Below, in pieces: positions 23,973 to 33,528 of a DNA stretch of 64,000 nucleotides. The first letter of the stretch is position 1. Every line of letters begins with the position of its first letter. Source of the DNA: JACVRW01 sp963764665 (lineage in GTDB: Bacteria > Actinomycetota > Thermoleophilia > Solirubrobacterales > Thermoleophilaceae); the NCBI GenBank assembly GCA_963764665.1, contig CAVXTL010000008.1:1-64000 (forward strand), in the 5' to 3' direction. The position numbers and the translations under genes are program-made. The notes under the pieces are model-generated. The model had not been told where the DNA came from and made no database searches. It worked only from the letters and a program-made list of their open reading frames with translations.

Positions 23973-25364
23973 GTGTCAATGCGGACTGAGGGAACCCTGC
24001 TCGCGGGCCGCTACCGCGTGGTCAGGCACCTCGGCTCGGGGGGCATGGCCTCGGTCGTTCTGTGCGACGACGAGCGGCTCGGCCGGTCGGTGGCCGTCAA
24101 GCGGCTGCATGCCCACAGCCCGGGTGAGATGGAGCAGCGCTTCGCACGCGAGGCCCGTCTCGGCGCATCGCTGAACCACCCGAGCCTGGTCGCGATCTAC
24201 GACACGGCCGTGGACGACGAGGGCGTGCTGATCGTCATGGAGTACGTGGAGGGCGAGTCGCTCTCGCAGGCGCTCAAGCGCGGGCCGCTCGAACCGCGCC
24301 GGGTGGGCCGGATGGCCTCCGAGCTCGGCGACGCCCTCGACCACGCCCACTCCCACGGGGTGGTGCACCGCGACGTGAAGCCCGGGAACGTGCTGCTGCG
24401 CGACGACGGCGCCACGAAGCTGGCCGACCTGGGGATCGCCACCGCCGCCGACCAGACCCGGATCACCCGCAGCGGCATCGTGCTCGGCACCGCCGCGTAC
24501 ATGGCGCCCGAGCAGCTCGACGGCGCGGAGGCGGGCCCACCTGCCGACATCTACGCGCTGGCCGCCGTCTGCTTCGAGGCGCTGGCGGGGCGGCGGGCCC
24601 GGACGGGGCAGACGCCGATGGAGCTGGCCGGCGCGATAGCCACCCAGCCGCCGCCCGACCTGCGCGATCACCTGCAGGAGGCGCCCGCGGGCGCAGCCGA
24701 CGTTCTGCGGCGCGGTCTCGCGCGCGATCCGCTGGAGCGGCCGGCGTCGGCAGGCGAGCTGGGCTCGGAGCTCCGGCGCGCTCTCGAACGGCCGGCCGAG
24801 CCGACCGTGGCCACGCGCCCGATCCGCAGGCCGGTGGCTGTGCCGCCCCCGCGCACCCGCCGCGGGCCCTGGCTGGCGATCGCCCTCGCCAGTGCGCTCT
24901 TGGCGGTGGCGGCCGCGACCGTCGCGCTACTGGCTGCGGGGGGCGGCGGCGACGACGGGGGCAGCGCCCCGCGCGCCGGCGCCGACACGAGCGAGCGCCA
25001 GGCTGAGCAGGCCGAGCAGCCACAGGCGGATCCGCCGGAGGAGAGCGAGCCGGCTCCCGAGGAGCCGGCGCCCGCTCCCGCGGCGAGCGGCCCGGACCTG
25101 AACGCCCAGGGGTTCGAGCTCATGCAGCAGGGCCGCTTCGAGGAAGCGGTGCCGATCCTCCAGCAGGCCGTGGCCACCTGGCCCGAGGACAGCCGCGACA
25201 TCGAGTACGCCTACGCGCTGTTCAACCTCGGCAAGTCGCTCACGGAGGCCGGGAACCCGGCGGCGGCCATCCCCTACCTGGAGAAGCGGCTCACCTTCGA
25301 CGACCAGCAGAAGACGGTCGCGAAGGAGCTGAGGCGCGCGCAGAAGGCGGCCGGGCAGCCCTAG
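23973..25364 (+). CDS. Transmembrane Ser/Thr protein kinase (PknB-like) with extracytoplasmic TPR-like tail
   Basis: 463 residues. Kinase domain ~13-275: GSGGMASVVL P-loop, catalytic Lys in VAVKRL (K43), HRDVKPGN catalytic loop, DLG in place of DFG, and TAAYMAPEQL. A single membrane helix (LAIALASALLAVAAATVALLA) is followed by an acidic, Pro-rich linker and a C-terminal TPR-like region (GFELMQQGRFEEAVPILQQA). The sensor therefore lacks PASTA repeats and may read protein partners. GTG 23973 has TAGAAA six bases upstream; ATG 23979 is an alternative. Confidence 0.93.
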   Translation: MSMRTEGTLLAGRYRVVRHLGSGGMASVVLCDDERLGRSVAVKRLHAHSPGEMEQRFAREARLGASLNHPSLVAIYDTAVDDEGVLIVMEYVEGESLSQALKRGPLEPRRVGRMASELGDALDHAHSHGVVHRDVKPGNVLLRDDGATKLADLGIATAADQTRITRSGIVLGTAAYMAPEQLDGAEAGPPADIYALAAVCFEALAGRRARTGQTPMELAGAIATQPPPDLRDHLQEAPAGAADVLRRGLARDPLERPASAGELGSELRRALERPAEPTVATRPIRRPVAVPPPRTRRGPWLAIALASALLAVAAATVALLAAGGGGDDGGSAPRAGADTSERQAEQAEQPQADPPEESEPAPEEPAPAPAASGPDLNAQGFELMQQGRFEEAVPILQQAVATWPEDSRDIEYAYALFNLGKSLTEAGNPAAAIPYLEKRLTFDDQQKTVAKELRRAQKAAGQP

Positions 25365-26366
25365 TCAGGCGGGAACGGCGGCGCCCAGCGCCTCGATGAT
25401 GCGTGGACGGTCGCCGAACGGCAGCGCCAGCAGCGTGTGGGCTCCGGCCCGCTCGTAGGCGGCCAGGCGCTCGTCGAGCTCGCCGTAGTCGCAGCAGATG
25501 GCGGAGCCCTCGATCAGCTCCGGGGTGAGCGCCTGGGCGGCGCCCGCGCGGTCGCCGGCCGCGAACAGCCGCTGAACCTCGCGGGCGGAGTCTCCGTGGC
25601 CGAAGCGCTCCGCGGTCTCCACGTAGAAGTTCTTCTGCTTCGCGCCCATCGCGCCGAGGTAGGTGGCGAGCCACGGTCGCGCGAGGTCGCGCGCGCGGTC
25701 GCGGTCCTCGTCCACGCAGATGAGGGCCGCGGGAGCGATGTCCACGTCGGTGCCCCGGAACGGCTCGAGCAGCTCCTCCGCGCGTGCGGGGTTGAACATG
25801 AACGGGATCCAGCCGTCGGCGATCTTGGCCGCCTGCTCGATCGCCTTGGGCCCGATCGCTCCGAGGTAGATCGGGATGCGCTCGCTCACGGGCTTGGCGA
25901 GGAGCTTGAGCGGCTTGCCAAGCTCGCTGTCCTCGAGCGGCAGCTGGAACTCCTTGCCCTGATACTCGAGCGGGCCCTCGCGGGCGAGCGCCTTCCGCAC
26001 GATCTCCACGTACTCGCGGGTGCGGGCCAGCGGCCGCGCGAACGGCACGCCGTGCCAGCCCTCGGACACCTGCGGGCCGGAAACGCCAAGCCCCAGCCGG
26101 AAGCGGCCGCCCGACAGAACGTCGAGCGTGGCGGCGGTCATCGCGGTGGCGGCGGGCGTGCGGGCGGGGATCTGCATGAGGGCCGACCCGAGCCCGATCC
26201 GCTCGGTCACGGCCGTCATGTGGCCGAGCACCGACACGGCATCCTGGCCCCACGCCTCGGCCACCCAGACGGAGTCGAGACCCGCCTTGTCGGCCTGCAC
26301 GGCCAGCGAGATCTGCTCCTCCGGGGAGAACCAAGGCCAGTAGGCCACGTACAGGCCGACGCGCAC
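25365..26366 (-). CDS. LLM-class (luciferase-like, F420-type) oxidoreductase
   Basis: 333 residues. Starts MRVGLYVAYWPWFSPEEQI; DSVWVAEAWGQDAVSVLG and GSALMQIPARTPAATAMTAATLD are the typical LLM barrel strands, with GLGVSGPQVSEGWHG near the cofactor pocket. Many actinobacterial members use coenzyme F420, a few FMN; the substrate is unknown. GTG 26366 has TAGAAT six bases upstream on its strand, a leaderless arrangement overlapping the start codon of the divergent gene. Confidence 0.9.
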   Translation of the reverse strand: MRVGLYVAYWPWFSPEEQISLAVQADKAGLDSVWVAEAWGQDAVSVLGHMTAVTERIGLGSALMQIPARTPAATAMTAATLDVLSGGRFRLGLGVSGPQVSEGWHGVPFARPLARTREYVEIVRKALAREGPLEYQGKEFQLPLEDSELGKPLKLLAKPVSERIPIYLGAIGPKAIEQAAKIADGWIPFMFNPARAEELLEPFRGTDVDIAPAALICVDEDRDRARDLARPWLATYLGAMGAKQKNFYVETAERFGHGDSAREVQRLFAAGDRAGAAQALTPELIEGSAICCDYGELDERLAAYERAGAHTLLALPFGDRPRIIEALGAAVPA

Positions 26367-26377
26367 GCTGGCATTCT

Positions 26378-27163
26378 ATGCCGCACGTGACCGTGATCCT
26401 CTGGCACATCGAGGTCTCGCACTACAACGAGAAGGCTCGTTGGGCGCTCGACTACAAGGGAATTCCCTACTCCTCTCGCGTGCCCATGCCCGGACTTCAC
26501 CGCGTCAGCGCGCTGGTGGCCACGCGCGGCAAGCACCAGCGCCTGCCCGTGGTCGAGATCGACGGCCGGCGCATCGGCGACTCCACGGCGATCATCGCCG
26601 CGCTCGAGGAGCAGGTGCCCGAGCCGCCGCTGTACCCGGCCGACCCGGAGGCGCGGACGCGGGCGCTCGAGCTCGAGGACTGGTTCGACGAGGAGCTGGC
26701 GCCGGAGCTGCGCCGGTTCGTGTGGCACCACACGCTCGCCGACACCGACGTGGTGGCCCAGACGCTCTTCTCGAGGCCCAGCCCCGTGCGCGAGCGGTTC
26801 CTGCGAATGAGCGCCCCCGTCGCGGCACTGCTGGTGCGGCGCGACTACCGGATCACGAGCGAGAGCGCCGACCGCGGGCGTGAGGCGGTGAGGGCTGCGA
26901 TGGACCGGCTCGAGAGCGAGGTGGGCACCTCCGGTTACTTGGTGGGCGATGGCTTCACCGTGGCGGACCTCACCGCGGCGTCGCTGTTCACGCCGCTGCT
27001 GACCCCGCCCGAGCGGCCCTACGCCCCCACCGCGTTCGCGCCGGCGGTGCAGGAGCTGCGCGACGAGCTGATGGCGCGACCGGGCGGGGCCTGGGTCGCG
27101 AGGATGTACGCGCTCCATCGAAACCAGCACGTGACCGAAAGGGTCGATGCACTCAGCCACTGA
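26378..27163 (+). CDS. Glutathione S-transferase-like protein
   Basis: 261 residues. N-terminal thioredoxin-fold domain (WHIEVSHYNEKARWALDYKGIPY, then RLPVVEIDGRRIGDSTAIIAAL) and an all-helical C-terminal domain with the hydrophobic staple region FTVADLTAASLF. Actinobacteria generally use mycothiol rather than glutathione, so the thiol partner is uncertain. It overlaps the next gene by 17 bases. Confidence 0.85.
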   Translation: MPHVTVILWHIEVSHYNEKARWALDYKGIPYSSRVPMPGLHRVSALVATRGKHQRLPVVEIDGRRIGDSTAIIAALEEQVPEPPLYPADPEARTRALELEDWFDEELAPELRRFVWHHTLADTDVVAQTLFSRPSPVRERFLRMSAPVAALLVRRDYRITSESADRGREAVRAAMDRLESEVGTSGYLVGDGFTVADLTAASLFTPLLTPPERPYAPTAFAPAVQELRDELMARPGGAWVARMYALHRNQHVTERVDALSH

Positions 27164-28334
27164 CACCGCCGCGGCGGTCCTGCAACTCGTCCCGAGCGAC
27201 GAGGAGCGCATGATGCGCGAGACGGTCGGCGCGATCTGCGCCGGCTTCGGTCCCACCTACTCGCGCCGCAAGCACGCCGAGGGCGAGCCGCCCACGGAGC
27301 TGTGGGACGCGCTCGCCGAGAAGGGCTTCCTCGGCGTGAACATCCCGGAGGAGTGGGGTGGTGGCGGCCTCGGCATGTCCGCGCTCGCGGCCGTGGGCGA
27401 GGAGATCTCGACCAACGGGGGCTCGCTGCTGCTGATCGTGGTGTCGCCGGCGATCGTGGGCAGCATCCTCACCCGCCACGGCACGGCGGACCAGAAGGAC
27501 CGCTGGCTGCGGGGCATCGCGGCCGGCTCCACCAAGGTGGCGTTCGCCATCACCGAGCCGGACGCGGGCACCAACTCGCACAACCTCTCCACCTCCCTGG
27601 AGCGCCGCGGCGACCGCTTCGTGCTGCGCGGCCAGAAGACCTACATCTCGGGGGTCGAGCACGCCGACGCCGTCCTCGTCGTGGCGCGCAGCCGGCTGCC
27701 GGACGGCTCGCTGGGGCTGCCGTCGCTGTGCCTTGTGGACGTGGACGCCCCCGGCTTCACCCGCGAGGCGATCCCGATGCCCTACATAGGCCCGGACAAG
27801 CAGTGGACGCTCTTCTTCGACGACGTGGAGCTTGACGAGGACCGGCTGATCGGCGGCGAGGGCGGCGGGCTGGGGCCGGTGTTCGACGGGCTCAACCCCG
27901 AGCGCATCATGGGCGCGGCGATAGCGTGCGGCGCCGGCCGCCGGGCGCTCGGCAAGGCCGCGGCGTACGCCAACGAGCGCGAGGTCTGGGGAGCGCCGAT
28001 AGGGACCCATCAGGGCGTGTCGCACCCGCTGGCCGAGGCCAAGATCGAGCTCGAGCTTGCACGGCTGATGACCCAGAAGGCCGCGGCCCTCTACGACTCC
28101 GGGGCACCCGGCGCGGGTGAGGCGAGCAACATGGCCAAGTACGCGGCAGCCGAGGCGGCGATCGCCTGCGTGGACCGCGCGATCCAGGCCCACGGCGGCA
28201 ACGGCTTCGCGCTCGAGTACGGCCTGACGGACATGTGGTGGGGCGTGCGCCTCACCCGCACCGCTCCGGTGTCGCGCGAGATGATCCTCAACTATGTAGC
28301 CGAGCACTCCCTCGGCCTGCCGAAGAGCTACTAG
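27147..28334 (+). CDS. Acyl-CoA dehydrogenase
   Basis: 395 residues in the standard three-domain layout: helical N-terminus, FAD-binding beta domain (FAITEPDAGTNSHNLST and RGQKTYISGVEHAD), and C-terminal helices with IQAHGGNGFALEYGL. It introduces the 2,3-double bond in acyl-CoA, passing electrons to ETF. The first ~20 residues (TDTAAAVLQLVPSD) overlap the GST-like gene, so the start may lie at a later ATG. Confidence 0.93.
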   Translation: MHSATDTAAAVLQLVPSDEERMMRETVGAICAGFGPTYSRRKHAEGEPPTELWDALAEKGFLGVNIPEEWGGGGLGMSALAAVGEEISTNGGSLLLIVVSPAIVGSILTRHGTADQKDRWLRGIAAGSTKVAFAITEPDAGTNSHNLSTSLERRGDRFVLRGQKTYISGVEHADAVLVVARSRLPDGSLGLPSLCLVDVDAPGFTREAIPMPYIGPDKQWTLFFDDVELDEDRLIGGEGGGLGPVFDGLNPERIMGAAIACGAGRRALGKAAAYANEREVWGAPIGTHQGVSHPLAEAKIELELARLMTQKAAALYDSGAPGAGEASNMAKYAAAEAAIACVDRAIQAHGGNGFALEYGLTDMWWGVRLTRTAPVSREMILNYVAEHSLGLPKSY

Positions 28335-28386
28335 CGCCATCGCGAGCGAGGCCACGAACATCGAGGCGGGCGGGCGCGATCTGCGC

Positions 28387-29391
28387 GTGTCCAGCCCCGA
28401 TCGCGTGATCTTCCCGGCCACGGAGCGCACGCCAGAGGTCACGAAGCTGGGCGTGGTCGAGTACTACCTGGCCGTCGAGGACGGCATCATGCGCGCGCTC
28501 GAGCGGCGGCCGACCACGCTCGAGCGCTGGCCGAAGGGGGTGCACCCCGGCATCGTCCTGTCCACGCGCGAGAAGGGCGGTGGCGACGCGTTCTTCCAGA
28601 AGCGCGTCCCGAAGGGCGCTCCCGACTACCTCGAGACGGCGCGGATCGAGTTCCCGTCGGGTCGCCACGCCGACGAGATCTGCCCCACCGAGGTGGCCGT
28701 GGTCGGCTGGGCGGCGCAGATGGGGACGATCACCTTCCATCCCTGGCCGGTGCGCCGCGAGGACGTGGACCATCCCGACGAGCTGCGCCTCGACCTCGAC
28801 CCGCAGCCGGGCACCGACTTCGACGACGCGGTGCGCGTGGCCGCCGAGGCGCGGGGGCTCCTGGACGACCTCGGCTACGTGGGCTTCCCCAAGACCTCGG
28901 GCGGCCGGGGCGTGCACATCTACGTCCGGATCGAGCCGCGCTGGACGTTCACGGACGTGCGCCACGCCGCGATCGCCTTCGGCCGCGAGCTCGAGCGGCG
29001 CATGCCGGGCGAGGTGACCACGAAGTGGTGGAAGGAGGAGCGCGGCGAGCGCATCTTCATCGACTACAACCAGAACGCACGCGACCGCACGATCGCCTCG
29101 GCGTACAGCGTGCGGCCGAAGCCGGGCGCGCCGGTCTCTGCTCCCGTGACCTGGGACGAGCTGCCCGAGGTGGCGCCGGAGGACTTCACGGTCGCGACGA
29201 TGCCCGCCCGCTTCGCCGATGTCGGAGACCGCCACGCCGCGATCGACGACGTGGCCCACTCGCTTCAACCGCTGCTGGACATGTACGAGCGCGACGAGCA
29301 GGGCGACATGCCCTACCCGCCCGACTACCCGAAGATGCCGGGCGAGCCGAAGCGCGTGCAGCCCTCGCGCGACCGCGACCGCAAGAAGTGA
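28387..29391 (+). CDS. LigD-type primase-polymerase domain protein (stand-alone)
   Basis: 334 residues from GTG 28387. Matches the polymerase domain of LigD used in non-homologous end joining: WPKGVHPG, FFQKRVPKGAP, the catalytic DLDPQPGTDF (D-x-D), KTSGGRGVHIYV and YNQNARDRTIASAYSVRP. No ligase or nuclease domain is attached and no ku gene is in the window. The upstream in-frame sequence (IEAGGRDLRV) looks like the true family N-terminus, but contains only ATC codons as possible starts, so the start is uncertain. Confidence 0.88.
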   Translation: MSSPDRVIFPATERTPEVTKLGVVEYYLAVEDGIMRALERRPTTLERWPKGVHPGIVLSTREKGGGDAFFQKRVPKGAPDYLETARIEFPSGRHADEICPTEVAVVGWAAQMGTITFHPWPVRREDVDHPDELRLDLDPQPGTDFDDAVRVAAEARGLLDDLGYVGFPKTSGGRGVHIYVRIEPRWTFTDVRHAAIAFGRELERRMPGEVTTKWWKEERGERIFIDYNQNARDRTIASAYSVRPKPGAPVSAPVTWDELPEVAPEDFTVATMPARFADVGDRHAAIDDVAHSLQPLLDMYERDEQGDMPYPPDYPKMPGEPKRVQPSRDRDRKK

Positions 29392-29407
29392 GGAGTGCTT
29401 ACGCGCC

Positions 29408-30280
29408 CTACGGCGCCTGCGGGATCTTCTTCGCGCCGCGCTTGGTGACTGGAGCGGACGGCGGCGGCACCACGGGCCCGATGTCCCCGTCCGGCGCCTC
29501 GTCGAGGTCCACGATCACCGGCGCGTGGTCGCTCGGCCCCTTGCCCTTCCGCGCCTGACGGTCCACCCATGCCGCCTTGACCCGGGCGGCCACCGGCTCG
29601 CTCGCAAGCACCAGGTCGATCCGCATGCCGAGGTCCTGGTGGAACATCCCCGCCCGGTAGTCCCAGTAGGTGAAGACCCGCTCCTTCGGCCAGCGATCGC
29701 GGACCACGTCGTGCAGGCCCAGCGCCTGCAGCTCGGCCAGCGCCGCCCGCTCCGGAGCGGTCACGTGGGTCTGGCCGACGTAGGCGTCCGGATCGAACAC
29801 GTCATCGTCGGCCGGCGCGATGTTCATGTCGCCGCAGACGATGGTCGCCTCCGGCCCCGCGGCGACCACCTCCCTCAGCGACGCCAGCCACGCCAGCTTG
29901 TACCGGTAGTGGTCCGAGTCGGGCTCGCGCCCGTTCGGCACGTACACCGACACCACGCGGATCCCGTCGCAGGTGGCCGACACTGCGCGCGCCTCCGGAT
30001 GCGGGAAGCCCGGCCCGCCGGCGAGTCCCGCGACGACGTCGTCGAGACCGACGCGCGAGAGGATCGCCACCCCGTTCCAGGTGGCCTCGCCGTGGAGCGC
30101 GACCTCGTAGCCCCGATCGGCCAGCTCGTGGGAGAGCAGCTCGGTGAACGCGTCGTCCGCCAGCTTCGTCTCCTGGAGGCAGACCACGTCCGGACGGCGC
30201 TCGTCGAGCCAGGGCAGGAGCCGCGGCAGTCGCTGCTTGACCGAGTTGACGTTCCAGGTGACCAGTCGCACCGGCCCCAC
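29408..30280 (-). CDS. xth: Exodeoxyribonuclease III / AP endonuclease (ExoIII family)
   Basis: 290 residues. RLVTWNVNSVKQRLPRLL (metal-binding Asn), VVCLQETKL (catalytic Glu), VYVPNGREP, VCGDMNIAPAD, and RIDLVLAS with the final GPSDHAPVIVDL form the complete exonuclease-endonuclease-phosphatase set. It cuts at abasic sites in base excision repair. About 20 residues at the C-terminus (VVPPPSAPVTKRGAKK) form a basic tail. The position tail-to-tail with the LigD-like gene groups two repair genes. Confidence 0.93.
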   Translation of the reverse strand: MGPVRLVTWNVNSVKQRLPRLLPWLDERRPDVVCLQETKLADDAFTELLSHELADRGYEVALHGEATWNGVAILSRVGLDDVVAGLAGGPGFPHPEARAVSATCDGIRVVSVYVPNGREPDSDHYRYKLAWLASLREVVAAGPEATIVCGDMNIAPADDDVFDPDAYVGQTHVTAPERAALAELQALGLHDVVRDRWPKERVFTYWDYRAGMFHQDLGMRIDLVLASEPVAARVKAAWVDRQARKGKGPSDHAPVIVDLDEAPDGDIGPVVPPPSAPVTKRGAKKIPQAP

Positions 30281-30308
30281 GGTATCGGCGCCGGGTAACT
30301 TCCCGGCC

Positions 30309-30596
30309 GTGATCCTCTACACCTGTGGAAGCAAGACGACGGGCCCGGGCGCGCTCCACCCGTGCGCCAAGGCAGGCGGCGCGCTCGACGACGCGGGCCA
30401 CGAGTACGAGATCAGGACGGTCGGCGGCTATCGCCTGCTGCCCTGGACGTGGCCCGCGCGCGCCCGCGACCGCGCCGAGATCAAGCGCCTGTCCGGCACG
30501 AACGAGGTTCCGGTCCTCGTGCTCGACGACGGCACGGTGATCAGCGACTCGGCCGACATCGCCCGCTGGGCGAAGGAGAACCCCGCGGCGCCTTAG
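30309..30596 (+). CDS. Glutaredoxin / GST N-terminal-like small protein
   Basis: 95 residues with one thioredoxin fold: VILYTCGSKTTG at the start and VPVLVLDDGTVISDSADIARW at the end, as in GST N-terminal domains. There is one Cys in the first motif position and no CxxC. It may bind a low-molecular-weight thiol, or act as a chaperone-like single domain. TAACTT lies seven bases before GTG, so it is probably leaderless. It is divergent from xth. Confidence 0.8.
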   Translation: MILYTCGSKTTGPGALHPCAKAGGALDDAGHEYEIRTVGGYRLLPWTWPARARDRAEIKRLSGTNEVPVLVLDDGTVISDSADIARWAKENPAAP

Positions 30597-30602
30597 GGCA
30601 GA

Positions 30603-30646
30603 TTCAGAAACACTGGAGTTTCAGAAACGCGGCCGGGGGGTAGATC
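30603..30646 (+). promoter_or_regulatory. Promoter of the CocE/NonD hydrolase with 9-bp direct repeats
   Basis: TTCAGAAAC occurs at 30603-30611 and again at 30620-30628, a 17-base period, just upstream of TAGATC (30641-30646), the likely -10, which is seven bases from the GTG start. The second repeat overlaps the -35 position. It could be an activator or repressor site. Confidence 0.5.
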
Positions 30647-30653
30647 GCCCTCC

Positions 30654-32921
30654 GTGAGGGGGCTTCGAGTCTGCGGTCTGATGTCTGCCGGACTGCTCGC
30701 GCTGCTGCTCGTAACCGCGACTGCCGCCGCCGCGCCTGCGTTCACCGCGCGAGGCAGCGTCGAGCAGGTCTATGTGACCGGCGCGACGCCGGGCGCGCAG
30801 CTCTCGCTCCTGAACGCAGCCGGCAAGACGGTCGCCACGCGGCCGGTGAACTCCCTCGGGGGCCTTCTCTTCCGCGACGTGCCGCCGGGCGGCGGCTACC
30901 GCGTGCGCCCCGCGGCGGGAGGCGAGGCCACGAGCCCGCTGACCGTCCTCTCGAAGAACCCGGCTCCGTCGAGCACGAGCATCTACAACCAGTCGCTTCC
31001 CACGGACGGCTATGGCTACATGACCACCCGCGACGGCACGAAGCTCGCCGTCAACGTCCACCCGCCGCAGGACGTGGCCGACGTGCTGCCGCTGCCGGAC
31101 GGGGTCGAGCTGCCGCCGCTCCCCGCAGGCCCGACCCCGACCCTGATCGAGTACTCCGGCTACGGGTACGCCGACCCGGCCGGTCCTCAGAGCGGCATCG
31201 CGGTCCTGGCAAACCTGATGGGCTTCACGGTGGTCGACGTGAACATGCGCGGCACGGGCTGCTCGGGAGGCGCCTTCGACTTCTTCGAGCCGCTGCAGAG
31301 TCTCGACGGCTACGACGTGGTCGAGACCGTCGCCCGCCAGCCGTGGGCGCTCCACGGCAAGGTCGGGATGATGGGGATCTCCTACGGCGGGATCAGCCAG
31401 CTGTTCACGGCCTCGACCAACCCCCCGAGCCTCGCCGCGATCGCGCCGTTCTCGGTCATCGACAACACCCAGACGACGCTCTACCCGGGCGGCGTCCTCA
31501 ACACCGGCTTCGCCGTCGCGTGGGCTCAGGAGCGGATTCACGACGCCCAGGCGGCCTCGCCCACGGGCGGCCAGCCCTGGGCCTACAAGCGGGTCCAGGA
31601 GGGCGACCAGACCTGCAAGGCCAACCAGGCCCTCCATCCCGAGGCGGTGGACCTGATGGCCAAGATCCGCGCCAACGACAGCTACGTCCCCGAGGTCGCC
31701 GACCCGCTCTCGCCGGTCACCTTCGTCAACAAGATCAAGGTCCCGACCTTCATGGCCTGCCAGTGGACCGACGAGCAGACGGGCGGCCACTGCCCGACCC
31801 TGTCCAAGAGGTTCACCGGCACGGACCGCAAGTGGTTCACCTTCACAAACGGCACTCACGTCGACTCGCTCGCGCCGGAGACGTTCAACCGCTGGTACGA
31901 CTTCCTCCAGCTCTACGTCGCCAGACGTGCGCCGATCGCGAACTCGGCGCTGATCCGCGCCGCCGCTCCGGTGATCTACCAGGAGGCGATGGGGATCACG
32001 GGCGTGACGCTGCCGCCCGACCCGATCCAGCTGCAGCCCACCTACGCCACGGCGCTGGCGGCGTTCGAGCGGCTGCCGTCGATCCGCGTGCTCTTCGACA
32101 ACGGCGCCGGCGGCCTGCAGCCCGGCCATCCGGTCCCGGCCTTCGAGCGCTCGTGGCCGAGCTTCCCGATCCCCGGCACCACCGGCCGGTCCTGGTACCT
32201 GGGCGCGGGCGGCTCGCTCGCCGATGCCCCGCCGGCCGCGGCGGGAGCGGACACGTTTACCTGGAACGCCCGCAACCGGCCGCTGACGAACTTCACCGGG
32301 AACACCGCGGCGGGAGAGGGCGGCCTCTGGACCGCGACGCCGCCGTACCAGTGGTCCCAGAACCCGGCGGGAAGCGCCGCCTCCTACGTGACCGCGCCGC
32401 TCGCGGCGAACAACACCGTGGTCGGCGGCGGGGCCGTGAAGGTCTGGATACGCTCCTCGGCCCCGAGCGTGGACCTCCAGGCGACGATCAGCGAGGTCAG
32501 GCCCGACGGCAAGGAGACGTTCGTGCAGGGCGGCTGGCTGCGGGGCGACATGCGCAAGCTCGACGCCGCCAAGAGCACCGCGCTCGAGCCGGTGCTGAGC
32601 CTCAGGAAGGCCGACGTGTCGCCGCTGCCGGCAGGCAAGTACGTCGAGGCGACGATCCCGCTCTACTACCAGGGGCACGTCTACCGGGCCGGGTCGCGCA
32701 TCCGGGTCACAGTCGCGGCGCCCAACGGCGACCAGCCGATCTGGTCGTTCGGCGAGACGGACCCCAGTGGCACGGCCACCGTGTCCATCGCCCGCTCGAA
32801 GGACATGCCCTCCAAGTTGCTGTTGCCGGTGGTGCCGATGACCGTCCCGACCGGGTTGCCGCCATGCCCGGGGCTCCGGGGCCAGCCTTGCCGCACCTAC
32901 CAGCCGTACGTCAATCGCTAG
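30654..32921 (+). CDS. Secreted CocE/NonD-family alpha/beta hydrolase (X-Pro dipeptidyl-peptidase-like)
   Basis: 755 residues with a signal peptide (SAGLLALLLVTATAAAAPA). After an N-terminal beta domain, the catalytic domain begins near YMTTRDGTKLAVNVHPP; nucleophile elbow GISYGG, acidic residue near FMACQWTDEQTGGH, and His in NGTHVDSL. The C-terminal jelly-roll (IRSSAPSVDLQATISEVRPDG) is the family's second domain. Relatives cleave cocaine esters, glutaryl-amides or X-Pro peptides, so the substrate is open. Start GTG 30654 is placed seven bases after TAGATC. Confidence 0.9.
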   Translation: MRGLRVCGLMSAGLLALLLVTATAAAAPAFTARGSVEQVYVTGATPGAQLSLLNAAGKTVATRPVNSLGGLLFRDVPPGGGYRVRPAAGGEATSPLTVLSKNPAPSSTSIYNQSLPTDGYGYMTTRDGTKLAVNVHPPQDVADVLPLPDGVELPPLPAGPTPTLIEYSGYGYADPAGPQSGIAVLANLMGFTVVDVNMRGTGCSGGAFDFFEPLQSLDGYDVVETVARQPWALHGKVGMMGISYGGISQLFTASTNPPSLAAIAPFSVIDNTQTTLYPGGVLNTGFAVAWAQERIHDAQAASPTGGQPWAYKRVQEGDQTCKANQALHPEAVDLMAKIRANDSYVPEVADPLSPVTFVNKIKVPTFMACQWTDEQTGGHCPTLSKRFTGTDRKWFTFTNGTHVDSLAPETFNRWYDFLQLYVARRAPIANSALIRAAAPVIYQEAMGITGVTLPPDPIQLQPTYATALAAFERLPSIRVLFDNGAGGLQPGHPVPAFERSWPSFPIPGTTGRSWYLGAGGSLADAPPAAAGADTFTWNARNRPLTNFTGNTAAGEGGLWTATPPYQWSQNPAGSAASYVTAPLAANNTVVGGGAVKVWIRSSAPSVDLQATISEVRPDGKETFVQGGWLRGDMRKLDAAKSTALEPVLSLRKADVSPLPAGKYVEATIPLYYQGHVYRAGSRIRVTVAAPNGDQPIWSFGETDPSGTATVSIARSKDMPSKLLLPVVPMTVPTGLPPCPGLRGQPCRTYQPYVNR

Positions 32922-33528
32922 CTGAGGCGCCGGCGCCCGCGAGCAGCAGCGGCACCACGCGCGAGGGCACATCGCTGACCTTCGAGGTGTCGCCGCCGGC
33001 CAGCAGGATCCGGTAGACGGGCACGGCGTGCAGCAGGTCCACGAGCGCCTCGACGTCCACGTCGGGCCGTAGCTCGCCGCGCTCGATCCCGCGGCGGATC
33101 AGCTCTCGCATCACGTCGCGGATCGGCTCGATCACACCCTCGGTGACCAGCGTCAGGAATGCGGGGTCCTGGGTCGCCTCCGTGAGCAGCACCGGGATCA
33201 GCCGGCGCAGCCCGGGAGTCGTGCCCACGCGCTCCCGCTGCTCTCGCATCAGGCCGCCGAGGTCTCCCTCGAGGCTCCCGCTGTCGGGCGGCGCGCTCGG
33301 GGGCCGGATCTGGTCGATCGCCTCCGCCACTAGCTCCGTCTTGGAGGGCCAGCGCCGGTAGATCGTGGTCTTGCCCACCCCGGCGCGCTCGGCCACGCCC
33401 TCGATCGTCAGGCCGCGGAACCCGTGCTCGCCGAGGAGCTGGAGGGTGGCGGTGAGGATCGCCAGGTGCGCCTCCGGGCTGCGCGGCCGCCCGCGTCCGC
33501 GGGCGGCCGCTTCCGGCTGGGGGCTCAC
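32911..33528 (-). CDS. TetR-family transcriptional regulator
   Basis: 205 residues. N-terminal helix-turn-helix: RGLTIEGVAERAGVGKTTIYRRWPSKTELV; C-terminal ligand domain of the TetR_C type. It overlaps the upstream MFS exporter gene by four bases (ATGA), so both are one operon, and it is probably the repressor that binds the two palindromes at 35.1 kb. Its 3' end overlaps the convergent hydrolase gene by 11 bases. Confidence 0.93.
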   Translation of the reverse strand: MSPQPEAAARGRGRPRSPEAHLAILTATLQLLGEHGFRGLTIEGVAERAGVGKTTIYRRWPSKTELVAEAIDQIRPPSAPPDSGSLEGDLGGLMREQRERVGTTPGLRRLIPVLLTEATQDPAFLTLVTEGVIEPIRDVMRELIRRGIERGELRPDVDVEALVDLLHAVPVYRILLAGGDTSKVSDVPSRVVPLLLAGAGASASD

